64,000 nucleotides of DNA from Cyanodermella asteris. Taxonomy: Eukaryota > Ascomycota > Lecanoromycetes > Ostropales > Stictidaceae. The DNA lies in assembly GCA_900618795.1 (NCBI GenBank), contig UYJD01000011.1:1026880-1090879 (forward strand). The letters run 5' to 3'. The notes under the pieces were generated by a model, which was not told the DNA's origin, made no database searches, and was given only the letters and a program-made list of their open reading frames with translations. Of the stretch, positions 1 to 11,329 are shown piece after piece (the first letter of the stretch is position 1; each line of letters starts with the position of its first letter). The position numbers were made by a program, and so were the translations under genes.

Positions 1-1135
1 GTCGCACGACTATATACTTGTTAGACTTGGGTGGTGAGTTGGATAACCTGTTCGACCTGTCAACCTGTTTGACAGGTTGAGCAGGGCAACAGGTTACGGA
101 GTCCCACTCCGACCAGGTACGTCCCCGAGTACCGTGACTAGTGCCTGATTGGATCAGCGTCCCTGACGTCTGATCGGTCTTTCCTTTGTCCGTGACAATG
201 AGACAGGCGTTAGCATGGTATTACAAAACTGATACGTGTTCACACATACCTTTTTGAGTTCCTGGACAGCTCGCTGAAAGGCGCTCTGAAGCCTAGAAAG
301 TAGCTGGGCAAGAATCACGTTGCGAGGATGGCTGTCCATGGTACTGTCAATCGACACGGGCGGTGCGTCGGCCATGCTGTGAGTTTTGGAGCTGGAACTG
401 AGTGTTGTACAAAATAGGGGACTTTCAAAGATCCGAGTGGCGAGGTGTGCGCACGCTTGGGAATGCACTGCATCGTCACGCCCACGCGGATTTCTGCAGG
501 CCGCTCCAAGCTCTGCAATTAGGTCGCCCCATACAAAGCTACATCAGGCTCGAACTCTTGTAGACACGGAGGAATGTCTACGCATTACGTTCTACGAAGA
601 TCACAATTAGATATGCAGTGGATGTGCACGAATATCAATTCGAATAGGGGTTCTTTGTTTCCATGACGGAATCCTCCGGTGCTATGAACTGATCCACGAA
701 GAACAGAATGTTTCCATCTTCTGTGGTAATCGACGTTTCCTGGAACGCCAGAAGCTTGAGCTCCAGCTCGAGCAGACCTTCCAAGACAAGTACGTCTGAC
801 AAGTGACGAAAGTCTTGCCGTTGTAATCATGCTTCGTGATGCGAATGCGATCACTGCTGGGAGCAAAAGCAGTCATGTAACCATTTCAATCTGCTGTCAA
901 ACCTCACCAGTCAATACCTAGGGCGTCGTTTTGTGGAGGGCTTGCGATGCGGCTTCGTGATACATGGAGATGAGTAGGCGATGAATCCCACTCGCTCAGC
1001 TCCTGGCTTAACATTAGTGCTTGACTGTGCGTTGTCTTTAGCCACTCGACCGATTCTCGTCGATCTTGAGTCCATGACTGGTACAACGGAATAGCCTTGC
1101 AATTAGCAATGACCTGGAAAGCAAGAAAGACATGA
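1..1135. other. No convincing gene; short palindrome near left end
   Basis: No reading frame here has family-like sequence or plausible splice structure; open frames are short and overlap on both strands. The only structure seen is a set of AACCTGT/ACAGGTT inverted motifs around positions 44-94, described separately. Confidence 0.5.
60..80. repeat. Perfect 9-bp hairpin palindrome
   Basis: TCAACCTGT at 60-68 and ACAGGTTGA at 72-80 are perfect inverted repeats separated by TTG. Further AACCTGTT/AACAGGTT copies flank it (about 44-52 and 88-95), so the whole segment can fold as a nested hairpin. It could be a transposon end, an operator or chance; no target duplication is visible. Confidence 0.55.
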
Positions 1136-1660
1136 TCATATCATCATTTGGATAGCAGCTTGCGCGGACTGGAGCTGAGCGCGAACGCTAGCAAGCTCCT
1201 TGTCCTTCTCGGCCGAAGTCTGCAGAAGTGTGTTGTGAGACTCTTGCAATGTATTGTGTTCCACCTGAAGAGCACTGTGCTCATCAGCGGTGATGGTATC
1301 AGCAGCTCGACGAGGCTCGCTTTGGAGCTCGGAGACTTGCTTTCCCAGAGTCGCGACCTGCTTCTGAGCCGCAGCGGCAGCATCTTGTGACTTGATGGTC
1401 AGGTCAAGATGGAAATTGCGAACCTGATTCGCGTTTTTAGCCAGCTGAAGGCGTATTGCAGCATCAAGATTGGCTGGGGCCGCGTCCTTTATGATGTTGA
1501 GGATATCGCGTCTCGTAGCATTGCAGGCGGATAACTCATCTGCCGTCAGACAATCCTCAAAGTCTCTGATTCTTTGTAGCCGAGTATCTGTAGAGCGCCT
1601 CTGCCCTCGGCGATCTGCGCCTCCACGACCTGGATTGTTGGATGGATGGTGCGCCGACAT
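1136..1660 (-). CDS. Small coiled-coil hypothetical protein (174 aa)
   Basis: Single-exon frame on the minus strand with an ATG at 1660 and TGA at 1136. The N-terminus (residues 1-25) is basic and Gly/Arg-rich. Residues about 90-170 are Gln/Ala/Leu/Glu-rich and have the heptad look of a coiled coil, with a repeated HNTLQESHNTLL stretch. No catalytic motif, signal peptide or membrane segment is seen. I do not recognise a family; a structural or scaffold role is only a guess. It stands alone, with more than 1 kb of apparent non-coding DNA on each side. Confidence 0.6.
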   Translation of the reverse strand: MSAHHPSNNPGRGGADRRGQRRSTDTRLQRIRDFEDCLTADELSACNATRRDILNIIKDAAPANLDAAIRLQLAKNANQVRNFHLDLTIKSQDAAAAAQKQVATLGKQVSELQSEPRRAADTITADEHSALQVEHNTLQESHNTLLQTSAEKDKELASVRAQLQSAQAAIQMMI

Positions 1661-2295
1661 GTTGGTGCAATCAAGACTGTTGGGTGTGTGTGAGAGAAGT
1701 GTTGACAGGGCGCGACTGACAGGTCAAGGGAAATATTTGCGAGTGCGCGGACTTAAACTGCGGACGGCCGTCAACCCTTCTCCGATATTTTGCAGAAGTG
1801 CGAAACAGTCACACTTGACAGACACATTGAGCGTCGGCGATTGCGGGCTTGGTTAAGTTATTCACTACAATACTGACCTCTATTTTTTCACAAAAAGGAC
1901 TTGAACATGGCTCTAACACAGTCGGCGATACGGAACTCTACCTCGCTTTCACCTGTCTGCTAACAGCGCGAACTGGACGTTGGATGTTCAAGGCCAAAAG
2001 GGCCGAGAAGATGAAGAACACTGGGACGAGAAATCAACGTGGCATTAATGTAGCAAGAGATCGTAGACATGTCGCTTATGTGATGTGCTCAGAGCCGCCT
2101 TCGACGTGACGCGGCATAATATGCCTCGAAACACCGATCGTAGCGACGGCGAAGTCGGTTGGCAGTACATTTGGTGCTGATAGGAAGACGTGAAGTGAGA
2201 ACAAGGTTTGTGGGTCACTGGAAGAACCGTGGATGCGGCTCAAGTCAGACGGCAGGGACAAGCGAGATGAAAGAAGTCACTGCCGATGCTCCGTC

Positions 2296-2440
2296 CATAC
2301 CAGCCAAACACCTGGCCAAACAGCCAGTCAAATACCTAGCCCAGTACATATCTAGTGATCTAGCTAAGTACCTAACTAACTACTCGACTCAGTACCCAGC
2401 TAAGTACCCAGCTAATTATCCAGCTAAATACCCACTTAAG
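2296..2440 (+). repeat. 12-bp minisatellite, about 12 degenerate units
   Basis: Tandem units with consensus near CAGCTAAGTACC (for example TAGCTAAGTACC, CGACTCAGTACC, CAGCTAATTATC, CAGCTAAATACC). Because 12 is a multiple of 3, the array is open in one frame and translates as a Lys-Tyr-Pro/Ala pattern, which I regard as a by-product. The left side carries AAAGAAGTCAC and the right side GCCGGCAGAGAC; both flanks recur in another copy near 22.9 kb. Confidence 0.8.
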
Positions 2441-2501
2441 GGGGACGCCGGCAGAGACTTTTTCCCACCCGCCTTGGGGAGTACGCGCGCTCCTGCGGCC
2501 C

Positions 2502-2582
2502 AAGGTCGCACCCAGGTCGCACCCAGGTTGCACCAACCCCACGCCACGCTACACCACGCTACACCACGTTGCGCCACGTTAC
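2502..2582 (+). repeat. Two adjoining short tandem repeats
   Basis: About three copies of an 11-bp unit AGGTCGCACCC are followed by about four copies of a 10-bp unit close to ACACCACGCT. Together with the 12-bp array just upstream this makes a cluster of three different minisatellites within 300 bp. Confidence 0.75.
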
Positions 2583-3461
2583 AATAACGACAGACCAGCC
2601 GGATTACAGTGAGCATTTAACCCATTTCGCAGCGGATTCAAATCTCGAGGGCTCCACTCCCGTGGCACGCGGAAGATCTTGTGCGCTTCTTCGGATATTC
2701 CGGGAGCGACGAAGGGCAATAGAGCTTCAAGACAGCGGAAAAGAGTTTGGCCATCAACATGTATAGCTGACATGAAGAGTACCCATTCGTTATTCGGGTC
2801 AGGCTAGTCAACATTCAATGGAACTCGACCAAAGATAATGTCCAGTTGGGACGTGTTAAACGGCAGTGCAGGATCAAGCCAGTTGCGATGATGAAATTGG
2901 ACGATTTGAGATGGACGGCCATGGCCTGCGGTCAACGTGGATGCGATTGCTAAGAAGTAGAAAATTCTTCCCATCTTCCGCCATGCCTCGTCGACAGTAC
3001 TATGACAGGCTCGGGAGATATTCTCACCTAGAGTGGGTTACGTCGGGGATTGTGCGAACGACTCATTGAGAAATCTGTACAGCCATTGAAGCTCGGAAGT
3101 CAGGAGATGGGCCGAATGATACACACAAACCCATGGCCAAAGATAAGCGCGGTAACTGCAGTCCAATGCCGGGCGACGAAGACACATTGCAGCAGCGTCT
3201 ATCCTGATTGTCGCCATGACATCGGTAAAACGTCTCAGACGCCAGAGGTCTAGACTCGCTTGTATCCATTCCACGCAGGCAGACATGAGCCTCGAGCGCG
3301 GGACTAGATACCATTCTTATACTAGTGTTTCAGGCCCACTGGTGTCTGCGTTGGGCGTCGTCCCATCTCCACTGCCAATGTATCTGTCTCTCAAGCTGAT
3401 CATCCGTAGAACGAAAAAAAGATTGCAAAGCGTACGAGTCTCGTTGCGTGCATCGTCCTCA

Positions 3462-4948
3462 TTAGACCCTTTCAGCGCGACGTGATCGTTCTGGCACATA
3501 TCTCACACCGGCGCTCATTCTTTCGAGGTCTGGTTCGTCCGCATCACGATATGCAGCACGACCTGGGGAATGCACAGTATGCCGCGCAGAACCTCTGGCG
3601 AATGGCGGCGGGGTCGTGCCAGGGGTCGCAGATGTGGACTGCCTTGGGACGAAAGTGCTGCCAGACCTTCTCGGAGGCCCAGTATACGCGTCAGATGGCG
3701 AAAGTCGTTCGTTTGGACTACGCCCGTTGTGAGAGCGTGATCGTGCCCGAAGGTGCTCTTGCGTATCCTGTTCGCTCCTCGGACTGTATGGTTCGTGTGA
3801 TGAATGACGTCGATTGTATCTGCCGGTCGACGGCCTCGGATAACGCGTTACTGGCGGTCGACTTGGGGACGTCGTGCGAGGCGATGCACTTGCAGATGGA
3901 GCACCTCCCCGGTGGCCTTCGTACTCTGCCCACGCTGGAGATGTGCTTGGAGAGCGAGAGGCATACTGCGGACGGCGCATTCGAGCACCAGGACCGGCGG
4001 CATTTTCATACTCGGGCGCGGTAGAAGTCTGACTCCGCTGCGGCCTGCCGAAATCATCACCCGCATGGCTTTGACGGCCATTCTCATCAGCCAAGTTAGG
4101 GCGCCTCCGATATCGATAGGACCCTTCTGGAACATCGTCTTGCCCTCGCCGTCGTCTATCTCGATCGCGCTCCCGTGAACTCCAGTCATCCCGTGACGGT
4201 AGCCTCCCATCGCCTCGGAACGCTTCCCAGCGCGATGCAACTTTGCCCTTCAGCCGAGCGATTGAAAAGTATCTCTTCGCTTCCTCCTCTTCCGGTGATT
4301 CCATGTCTGAAGAATACTCCTGCGCCATTGCCGGGCGTGAAGATCCTTTCGTCGTTGCCTCCTGCTCGGCTTCCCGCTTCAAACGCTGCAGACTTTCATC
4401 GTGCCACTTGACCATTCCCGGATCTGGCTCCAGCGGGAGACACTCAGTTGGCAGGATCTTAGGGAAGATATGCCCATCGACCTTGTTAACAATGTCATAC
4501 CGCCGTACTGCCTCTTGTAGCAACGGAATCTGTTGCGCCGGCTCGAGCAGCAGCTGAATCGTCTGCCATCGCCTGAAGCCGCTGGCTGTGAGTGCCGGAA
4601 TAACCGGTGGTTTGAAAGGATCAAGGTCTGGTTGTAGAGAGTGGTAGCAACCGAGGGCCTGGTAGACGAAGGACAGTGACGCTGGCGATGTTTCAAGAAA
4701 GAACTTGTCGTAGTTGCCACCAACAGAGCGGTAGAAGGCCGCGAGCTTTTCCCCAGTCAAGACATGATGTTCGCGAGGCTCAAGGTTTTTGATCTGGTCA
4801 CCTTGTTAGTCGAATCACTACAGGAAAAAGCGTATCTTCATACAACATAGGTCGCGATGCCTGACAGCAGGGCATCCAGGCGCGGGGTTGGGCATTTCTT
4901 CTCAGGGTCGATCAAGTTCCCCCAGTATTCATGCGGAGTGGTGCTCAT
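3462..4948 (-). CDS. DUF7514-type protein with RS-rich tail (478 aa)
   Basis: Two exons: 4844-4948 and 3462-4793, with a 50-nt intron (GTATGA donor, CTAAC branch point, CAG acceptor) and phase 0 at the junction. Exon 1 encodes the conserved start with HEYWGNLIDPEKKCPTPRLD; the domain continues with EKLAAFYRSVGGNYD and GFRRWQTIQLLL to about residue 180. This fits the fungal family I know as DUF7514, of unknown function. The remaining 300 residues are disordered and rich in Arg, Ser, Pro and acidic blocks, including RDRDRRRRGQDD, which suggests nuclear or RNA/protein contacts (inference). No membrane segment or signal peptide. The start at 4948 is chosen because it restores the conserved N-terminal block that a single-exon reading would lose. 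Confidence 0.85.
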
Positions 4949-5730
4949 GGCGACAGACGCTGCAGCTCAGGCCACGGAACTGCTTTGCAGCCAGGGTGTC
5001 TCTATGGAATAAGGCATGCATGGCCGAGCACAAACACAGGCAGTGGTCATGCAGGTTCAATTGCCAACGCAGCCAACGATGATGGTTGCGGCGGCCGATC
5101 GATCTGCCAAATCACAAGTCTTGCCAAGAATTCTCACCGCCACCATGCTTTCAATCACTTTCACTCGTCTCTTCAATCAAACCCACAACCATCCCTCGTG
5201 GAATCACATCGCCAGAGGAACACAGCGCGACGTTCTTATTCTCGGACCGATGTGAGGCGAAGCATCTCATTGAGTTTGCCATGTTATGCCTGATATGATA
5301 GGTCGTGCCGCTGTTGCTGAATCCATCTGCGTGCGTCTCATTAGCATGCACACCTGCCACGACTATGTGGACGCCGACGATGGTCTGTTTGTCGTCCTTA
5401 CTCAGTCTCACCAAGTGTATTGGACGAGATTTTGAGTTGGCTTGCCTCTTCACAGGCGAGTAGGCTTTCATTTCCCAGCCTGACATCGGCCGCTTTGAGC
5501 TCGAACCTTACAGCCCGCGAAGTGGACAGATACTTTGCTGAATTGCTTAATTTGTTGGCGTTTGTGGAACATACGAGCTCGTTTTCGCTCAAATCAGCCG
5601 TGCTCTCGCCTCACACACCGTCCATGGTAGTGTTCAACATGCAGGCTTTATCGATTTGTTCAATTCATGGCCCGGGAGAGTGCTGCGTGTACGAGCCCGA
5701 CAGATGAGTATATAGGGGTAAGTTGTATGG
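4949..5730. other. Upstream region of the DUF7514 gene, no supported gene
   Basis: Contains the divergent upstream sequence of the minus-strand DUF7514 gene. Open frames overlap on both strands without recognisable motifs or consistent splice signals. Confidence 0.4.
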
Positions 5731-5739
5731 CTCTTCATT

Positions 5740-6624
5740 GACTGGGTGGCAGCCAGAGGATAACCTCCCGCCCCTCAAGAGGGACCGCGACATCTAGAAA
5801 GCTCGACTGCGCGAAGTTGAAAATGCCGAACCAGAAATCGAGTCTATCCCCGCCGACCACCGTCCCCACAGTCACCAGTGCAAGACACAGGGCGATGTTG
5901 AGGTCTTTCAGGCTCTCCTGGGTGCAGCTGTCCTTGGTACTGGCGGAGGAGATCCTCAATCTCTACTAGAAAAGATTTGGAGGTCCAACATGCGAACCCC
6001 TTTGCAGACATTGTCAGGCCTTCCATAACACAAGACAACCGATTGCGCAGTCGCGACTTTGGCGATCGAGCCTCCAGCCATGACATCAAGGACTGCGTCC
6101 TGCACACATTGTCACATTTCATCAAGAGCCTTTTCGTTTGCCAGGTCATGCTGTCAGCCACTATCGCCGCCGTTGCCAATTACCACTCCGCTTCCTTGAT
6201 CGCATTGACGATTCCTGGTGCATGGGTCACTGTCCAGAGTATGCCGGTCCGCTTCCACCAAGCACAAGGTCAATATCGCGAGCTGGTCAAGGAAATTGAC
6301 GCAGCGGAACGTATGGCCGCTGAGATCGACCTTATCAGTTGGGCACCCCGTACAAGGCCAGATCCTGTCACCCACCGAAACAAGCTCGAAAAGCAGTACG
6401 AGTCGTGTCGACTGGATCAAGAGCAAGACTATCCAGAAGTTCGGCACCCACAACAAAGCCAGCTATCGGAGCGAAACGACGAATTACGGGAAGCTGTTGA
6501 AATTCAGAAGGAAAGACCAAATCAAGAACTCACCGCTGTGCGCAAAGATCTGCAGACAAAGAAGGACGGACAGAAGCGTCGAGGAAAGACCGAGCGAAAG
6601 ATAGCGCCAACCACGGACACGTAG
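5740..6624 (+). pseudogene. Possible coiled-coil gene or relic, unresolved structure
   Basis: The plus strand shows coding-like stretches in more than one frame. About 5800-5990 reads as REVENAEPEIESIPADHR followed by GDVEVFQALLGAAVLGTGGG. About 6230-6620 reads as a charged helix with HRNKLEKQYESCRLDQEQ and ERNDELREAVEIQKERP, ending in TAG at 6622-6624. I could not connect the two parts with a clean intron, and no good ATG precedes the second part. It may be a multi-exon hypothetical gene with a coiled-coil C-terminus, or a decayed one. No function is assigned. Confidence 0.35.
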
Positions 6625-7254
6625 CAAAAGTCACCGACCTTTGAACGCAATGCCAGTAATTTTTCTTGCGCTGATTCTGAAACCATCTGCGAAATAGGTA
6701 CAAACCGGAAACGAGAAGTATATATACATGAACCCTTGACCACGGATATGATTGCGAGGCCAAAGACGACCTTCTTGGCCGGGGACAATCATTGAAGCCA
6801 TCTCGATAGTAGGCTGTACCAGTCGTTCGAGCCATCAAACGTTGAAATAATCGAATGTGCCTATCGGTCATCCCTGCACGATGCTGCCTGCGAGCACGAC
6901 CTGCAATGAGCTTTTCACGTCTTGCAAGCGGATTCACCTTCGCTTGTTTTTTGCTCATTGTCGGCAGTCTCTTGCACAATGTGGCAACAGAGACAATGCG
7001 AGTCGACACCATAACCTGCAATGACAATGGCTCGCAGTTGAGCATGTTCCTTCACAATGGGTTTGTTGCATCAAAGCCCGACCCGACAATGCGCCGATAC
7101 GAGAGTCTATAAAACTGGTCTTCACTCCAGTCATCTCGTTTTTGGACTCATTCACTTCACTCAATAGTTTACGGGCTCTAACAGTCCATGTAGCCTCACA
7201 AACCCCGCTGCTTTCGACGTCCGAACTTACAAAGACCAGAATCGTGTCTACACC

Positions 7255-8124
7255 ATGTGTAAAGCAATCTTCAACTCGTTCAGGGGCTGTGCCCACCACG
7301 AGCAGGTTCGCGATGAGAAGTGCGCGAATCGTCCATCCTGCCTTGCAAATCACTGGGTCAGAAAGCTCGTCGAACCGGCTCCTAAAAGTGTGCCTTATTG
7401 CTCTGTCTGTCTGGGCTTATACCAGATAGGACTCATGGCGGTCCTCTACGAACTGAGGATCCGTTCTGACACGTACAATCTGGAGCAGCTCAAACATCTG
7501 AGAACTGCAATGATCCAAATGGACCTGCAGTCGTTCAAAACCGCTCGTGGCCAGCTGAAGAAGCTGGAGGCACACAAGGCTCTTGACGCTGCCTGGAAAA
7601 GGGTCGACGACAACGAGCTTGGTATGATGGTTTTGAAGGCTTGCAAGGCCACCGAGGACGATGACGACCACGGGCTGATTGGTGGCATCCCAGACGTCCA
7701 GCCACAATACAATTTGAAACCTGTCCGGACAGGCAAAGCGCTGAGCGTGGGCTTTGTCGAAGGCCCGCCCGAGCTGATCGGGATCCAGCAAGACGATCGG
7801 GACCAGCAAGCCGATCAGCCCCGTCGTCGGCGTGCAACGGTCTTCTCGGGTCCATCCCGATCTCGAGAGATGGTTGGCGCCGAAATACTACCGACGTATG
7901 TTCATCCGACCTACGAACCGACGACAAGACACCCGATCCGAACGCGGGCAAGCACATACGAGCCACTCGGGCCTGAAGCCAGGACTCGCGTTCGCGCGAT
8001 CAGCAAGAGCGTCAAGCAATCTTTCAAAAAGATCGCAACAAATATGGCAGGCACTTCGAGACATCGCGCTCCTCACTATGATGAGCGTGCAATCTTGCAT
8101 GAGGCGCGTCGCGCCGCCCAATAA
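7255..8124 (+). CDS. Cys-rich hypothetical protein (289 aa)
   Basis: Single exon from ATG 7255 to TAA 8122-8124. The first 60 residues hold regularly spaced cysteines (C2, C12, C23, C29, C49, C52) and a His pair, suggesting a metal-binding module. A helical segment follows (about residues 70-125, with EQLKHLRTAMIQMDLQSF and ARGQLKKLEAHKALD). The C-terminal half is disordered and basic, with many Arg/Thr/Pro. No signal peptide or catalytic motif. I recall similar MCK...F..C-type hypothetical proteins in dothideomycetes, but no function. It converges on the GMC oxidoreductase gene with about 150 bp between the stops. Confidence 0.7.
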   Translation: MCKAIFNSFRGCAHHEQVRDEKCANRPSCLANHWVRKLVEPAPKSVPYCSVCLGLYQIGLMAVLYELRIRSDTYNLEQLKHLRTAMIQMDLQSFKTARGQLKKLEAHKALDAAWKRVDDNELGMMVLKACKATEDDDDHGLIGGIPDVQPQYNLKPVRTGKALSVGFVEGPPELIGIQQDDRDQQADQPRRRRATVFSGPSRSREMVGAEILPTYVHPTYEPTTRHPIRTRASTYEPLGPEARTRVRAISKSVKQSFKKIATNMAGTSRHRAPHYDERAILHEARRAAQ

Positions 8125-8276
8125 GCCAGTCTGACTCCCATCACGCATACTGTCCTCGCTTGTACGACCTTTGCGAATTTTGTTGAATGAAATGAATCAA
8201 ACGAAAGAAAAGATTGGTCCCCTCGTAAAATATTCAAATTGTGATTTCAAAATCGGTCAAACGCTGTCGGTTCATC

Positions 8277-10085
8277 CTATGGCTCGCCTTGAATAAATTC
8301 GGCAGCACGCATCGCCACAGCATAGAGCGTAGCAGTCAAATGTCCACTGAACTGCGTCGGCAGTACCGAAGCGTCAACAACACGCAAATTGGCCGTTCCG
8401 TAGACCTTCAGCTGCGGATCGACGACACCACCAAGCTCCCTCGACATCATCGCCGCGGTGCCGACTGGGTGAGAGTTAGGTGTGAAGGTGCTCTGCAAAT
8501 ATGCCGCCCATTGCGCATCCGTAGCATTCTCTGGCAGTACCGTCTCGTTTGGCGAGATCTTGCCCGAAACGAGCTTGCTGGCCGAGTCTGTTGCAATGAA
8601 CCGACGACAAAGCTTCCCGATGGCAACGCTGACGTCGAGGTCGTGGTCGATCAGGAAGAACTTTGGATCAATTAAGGGTGTGTCGATTGCGCTGGGACTC
8701 GATAGGTGGACACTCCCGCGACTGAAAGGCAGCAAGCCTATAAAGACGACGACAAAGACGTTCGATGCACCTGTCGGTAATGTTTCCGTGATTGTAACTT
8801 TCTTATTGAAGATCAGGTCATGCTGGATACCGTAGATTGTCTCAAGCGCAGATGCATTGAGTGCCCCACCGCTGGCATTAGCCACCAGGTCTGCCCATTT
8901 CGGAATATCCTTTTTCGTGCTGGCGGCCAGTGTTGAGGTCTGGTTGCCAAACAAGTCCTCTGCTGTGTTGAAAACAGCATACGGTGCGTTGCCCGTCACA
9001 TTGACTGTGCCAACGTAGGCTAAATTCTGATTTGGTTGATCCTGGAGATTCTCGCCGACAGCTGGGAGAGCAACCGTAACAGCAATGTCATGCTTATTCA
9101 GAATTTCAGGATTGCCAACGCCAGACATTTCCAGAAAGACTGGCGTCCGAAGGGACCCTGCTGAGACGATCACTTCTTTTCTCGCATCAACCGTACATGT
9201 CTTGTTGTTTGCATCCACGTACTGCACTCCGGTCGCAGTGGGCAGGCTTTGGGGACACGGTTTCCAGATGGCTTTGATAGCGGTGCCATTGATGAGTTTG
9301 AGGTTCGGTCTGTCTTTTACTGGCCAGTAGAATGCAGTCGCGGCATCCCAGCGATGGTCTGTGTCTCTGTCAAGCGTCTGGGGCCAGACATCAAAGCCGT
9401 ACGTTTTTCCACTGTTGACGTCCTCGTTTACCGGAAAAGACAGATTTTGCCATCCTGCTGATACTGAAGATTCCAATGAGCCATTCATCAGGAAAAACGG
9501 GAATCCAACATGCAAAGGCCCATTTTTTCCATGGTTGATCGGGTCGTAGGATGCGCCAGCTGCAATTTGAGCCTTGCTCGGTGGCGTAAAGTCTTCCATC
9601 TGCTTGTAGTATCGGAGCAACGTCTCCCAACTCCAGCCAGGATTGCCAAGCTGCTCCCATGCATCAAACTGAGGCTTGTCGCCGCGGATATATGTCATCC
9701 CGTTGATGAGAGAAGTGCCTTGTCCAAATCGTCAGCGACATCAGCGTTGAGGAGAACCACACGTACCGCCGATCCCCTTCCCGGCAGAATACCGCAAAGT
9801 CCTCCCATCGCCACCCTGCTGAGGTACGGACTCATACTTCCAGTCTGTCCATGAGCCAAGATTGGCTGTCCAGATCAATGGGTCTGTTACAGTCTCGGTA
9901 TTTCGCTGATCAGGGCCGGGATCGATAATGGCCACTGACACCTTGGGATCCTCCGATAGCTTGTTTGCAACGGTCAGTCCACAAGTTCCGCCACCAACAA
10001 TGACATAGTCGAACGAGTCAGCATGACTGCGAGTGACATGTCCAATCGCCAAGGCTGCAAGAATTGTCGAGGTCCTCCACGGCAT
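8277..10085 (-). CDS. Secreted GMC oxidoreductase (586 aa)
   Basis: Flavin-dependent glucose-methanol-choline family enzyme (AA3-like), expected to oxidise an alcohol or sugar and pass electrons to O2 or a quinone. Exons are 9767-10085 and 8277-9718; the 48-nt intron splits a Gly codon inside the conserved GKGIGGTSLINGM stretch. Residues 1-22 look like a signal peptide. The FAD-binding GGGTCG motif lies at about 31-36. The C-terminal catalytic pair is H523 (HPVGTAAM) and H566 (SGHLTATLY). Length is normal for the family, with no visible lesion. Substrate cannot be read from sequence; aryl-alcohol oxidase, glucose dehydrogenase or a secondary-metabolism role are all possible. Confidence 0.93.
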
Positions 10086-11329
10086 GGCTGATTGTTCCGG
10101 AGCTCGGTAGGCGTGAAGGAATCATGAGCAATTCTGAGGGACTCAAAGCTTCAAGTACGCTTCAGGACGTCAGCCTCGCGTGCACTGGTGCTACACCATT
10201 GCCGTCGAATCCGGAGATATGACGATGTGCAATCAGCTGGCTGGGTCTCTTCAACTTACTGTTCCTTGAAGACGGCGAAGATCCTTGCCAAAAGTGGCAG
10301 CTGGATTCCTTAGGCGTGAGAGCCTTGTGGCACAGCTGTGGGGAATTCATCAGCTCTCGGGTGAGTCCTTGTCACCGGAGCGGCCCTCCTGGCAGAGGAT
10401 CAACTCCAAATATGACCCGACAGTTAGCTGATGCACATAAGGGTTCGACCGCAGACAAATGAAATGTGGAATTCGCGTGCAGGAGTTCTCAACCTCATGT
10501 AAAGTGCCTCAAGCTGATGACATTCGAGCGTGACCAGCATTGAGTCAATCTTCACGCAGCGACCCTGATTTCTAGGAGAATATCTGTTTCGTCGAGGATT
10601 GGCACGATTGAAGCGCAGGAGCCGGGGCCTGGGGATTGGTGGCATTTGCACCACCACCAGACTATCTCAAACTAAGGGCTCCCAGTTTCCGACGACTGAT
10701 CTGGTCGACTATAGACGCTCAAAGAAGCCTGTCATGTCTTTTTCAAAGCGGCTAGCAAGATTGCGCACTGTCGCAAGCACAAATCGTGACACAAGTTATG
10801 GATGCCTCGACGCACCACGAACCTTTACGGCTTCGGGGTGTTTGGGCCCCTGCCACAGCAAGGAATACTTTTCATCGTCGACAGAGTCATGTCACAGCTC
10901 CAATGTTCTTCTTGTCCCGATGAACGTCAGAGAGTGCGATAGAGACTTTAGGTCTTGTTTGAAACAGTGAGATCACCGTTTGGTGGTATCTTGGTGTGGG
11001 TTTTTTTAACCGCAGAAATATACAATTTCAACTCAATCAAGAGCAAAGCCGTCGCACAACCAATCAACTACGTATCCTTCGGTCTTGTCCTCATGCCCAG
11101 TCGGATTGATGTTAACAACTATCTGCAAACTGAAGGTTCGCCTAAATGAGGGATCATGCAAACGTTCGAGCGGTTTCTAGAACGCGGGTCGCTGGCACCT
11201 CGACATCGTACCTTTCGCGCTGTGACCAAAGAACCGTAGTTGGATAATCTTGTCATGATTCAATGACATTACATTCTTGTATATCAGTCATGGTCTATGG
11301 ATGCACGCTGATGCTTCATGTCGCTGTCA
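10086..11329. other. Intergenic, nothing recognisable
   Basis: About 1.2 kb between the 5' end of the GMC gene and the 3' end of the OYE gene. Several short overlapping open frames, none with family resemblance or matching splice sites. Confidence 0.5.

Larger units (their letters stand above)
1661..3461. other. Intergenic region with minisatellites, no supported gene
   Basis: About 1.8 kb between a small coiled-coil gene and the DUF7514 gene. The longest open frame on the plus strand exists only because a 12-bp tandem repeat keeps phase. Nothing else recognisable was found. Confidence 0.5.

Noticed and set aside
2159-2587. 142-codon open frame on the plus strand
   Set aside because: It is kept open by a 12-bp tandem repeat whose unit length is a multiple of three; the rest shows no protein-like conservation.
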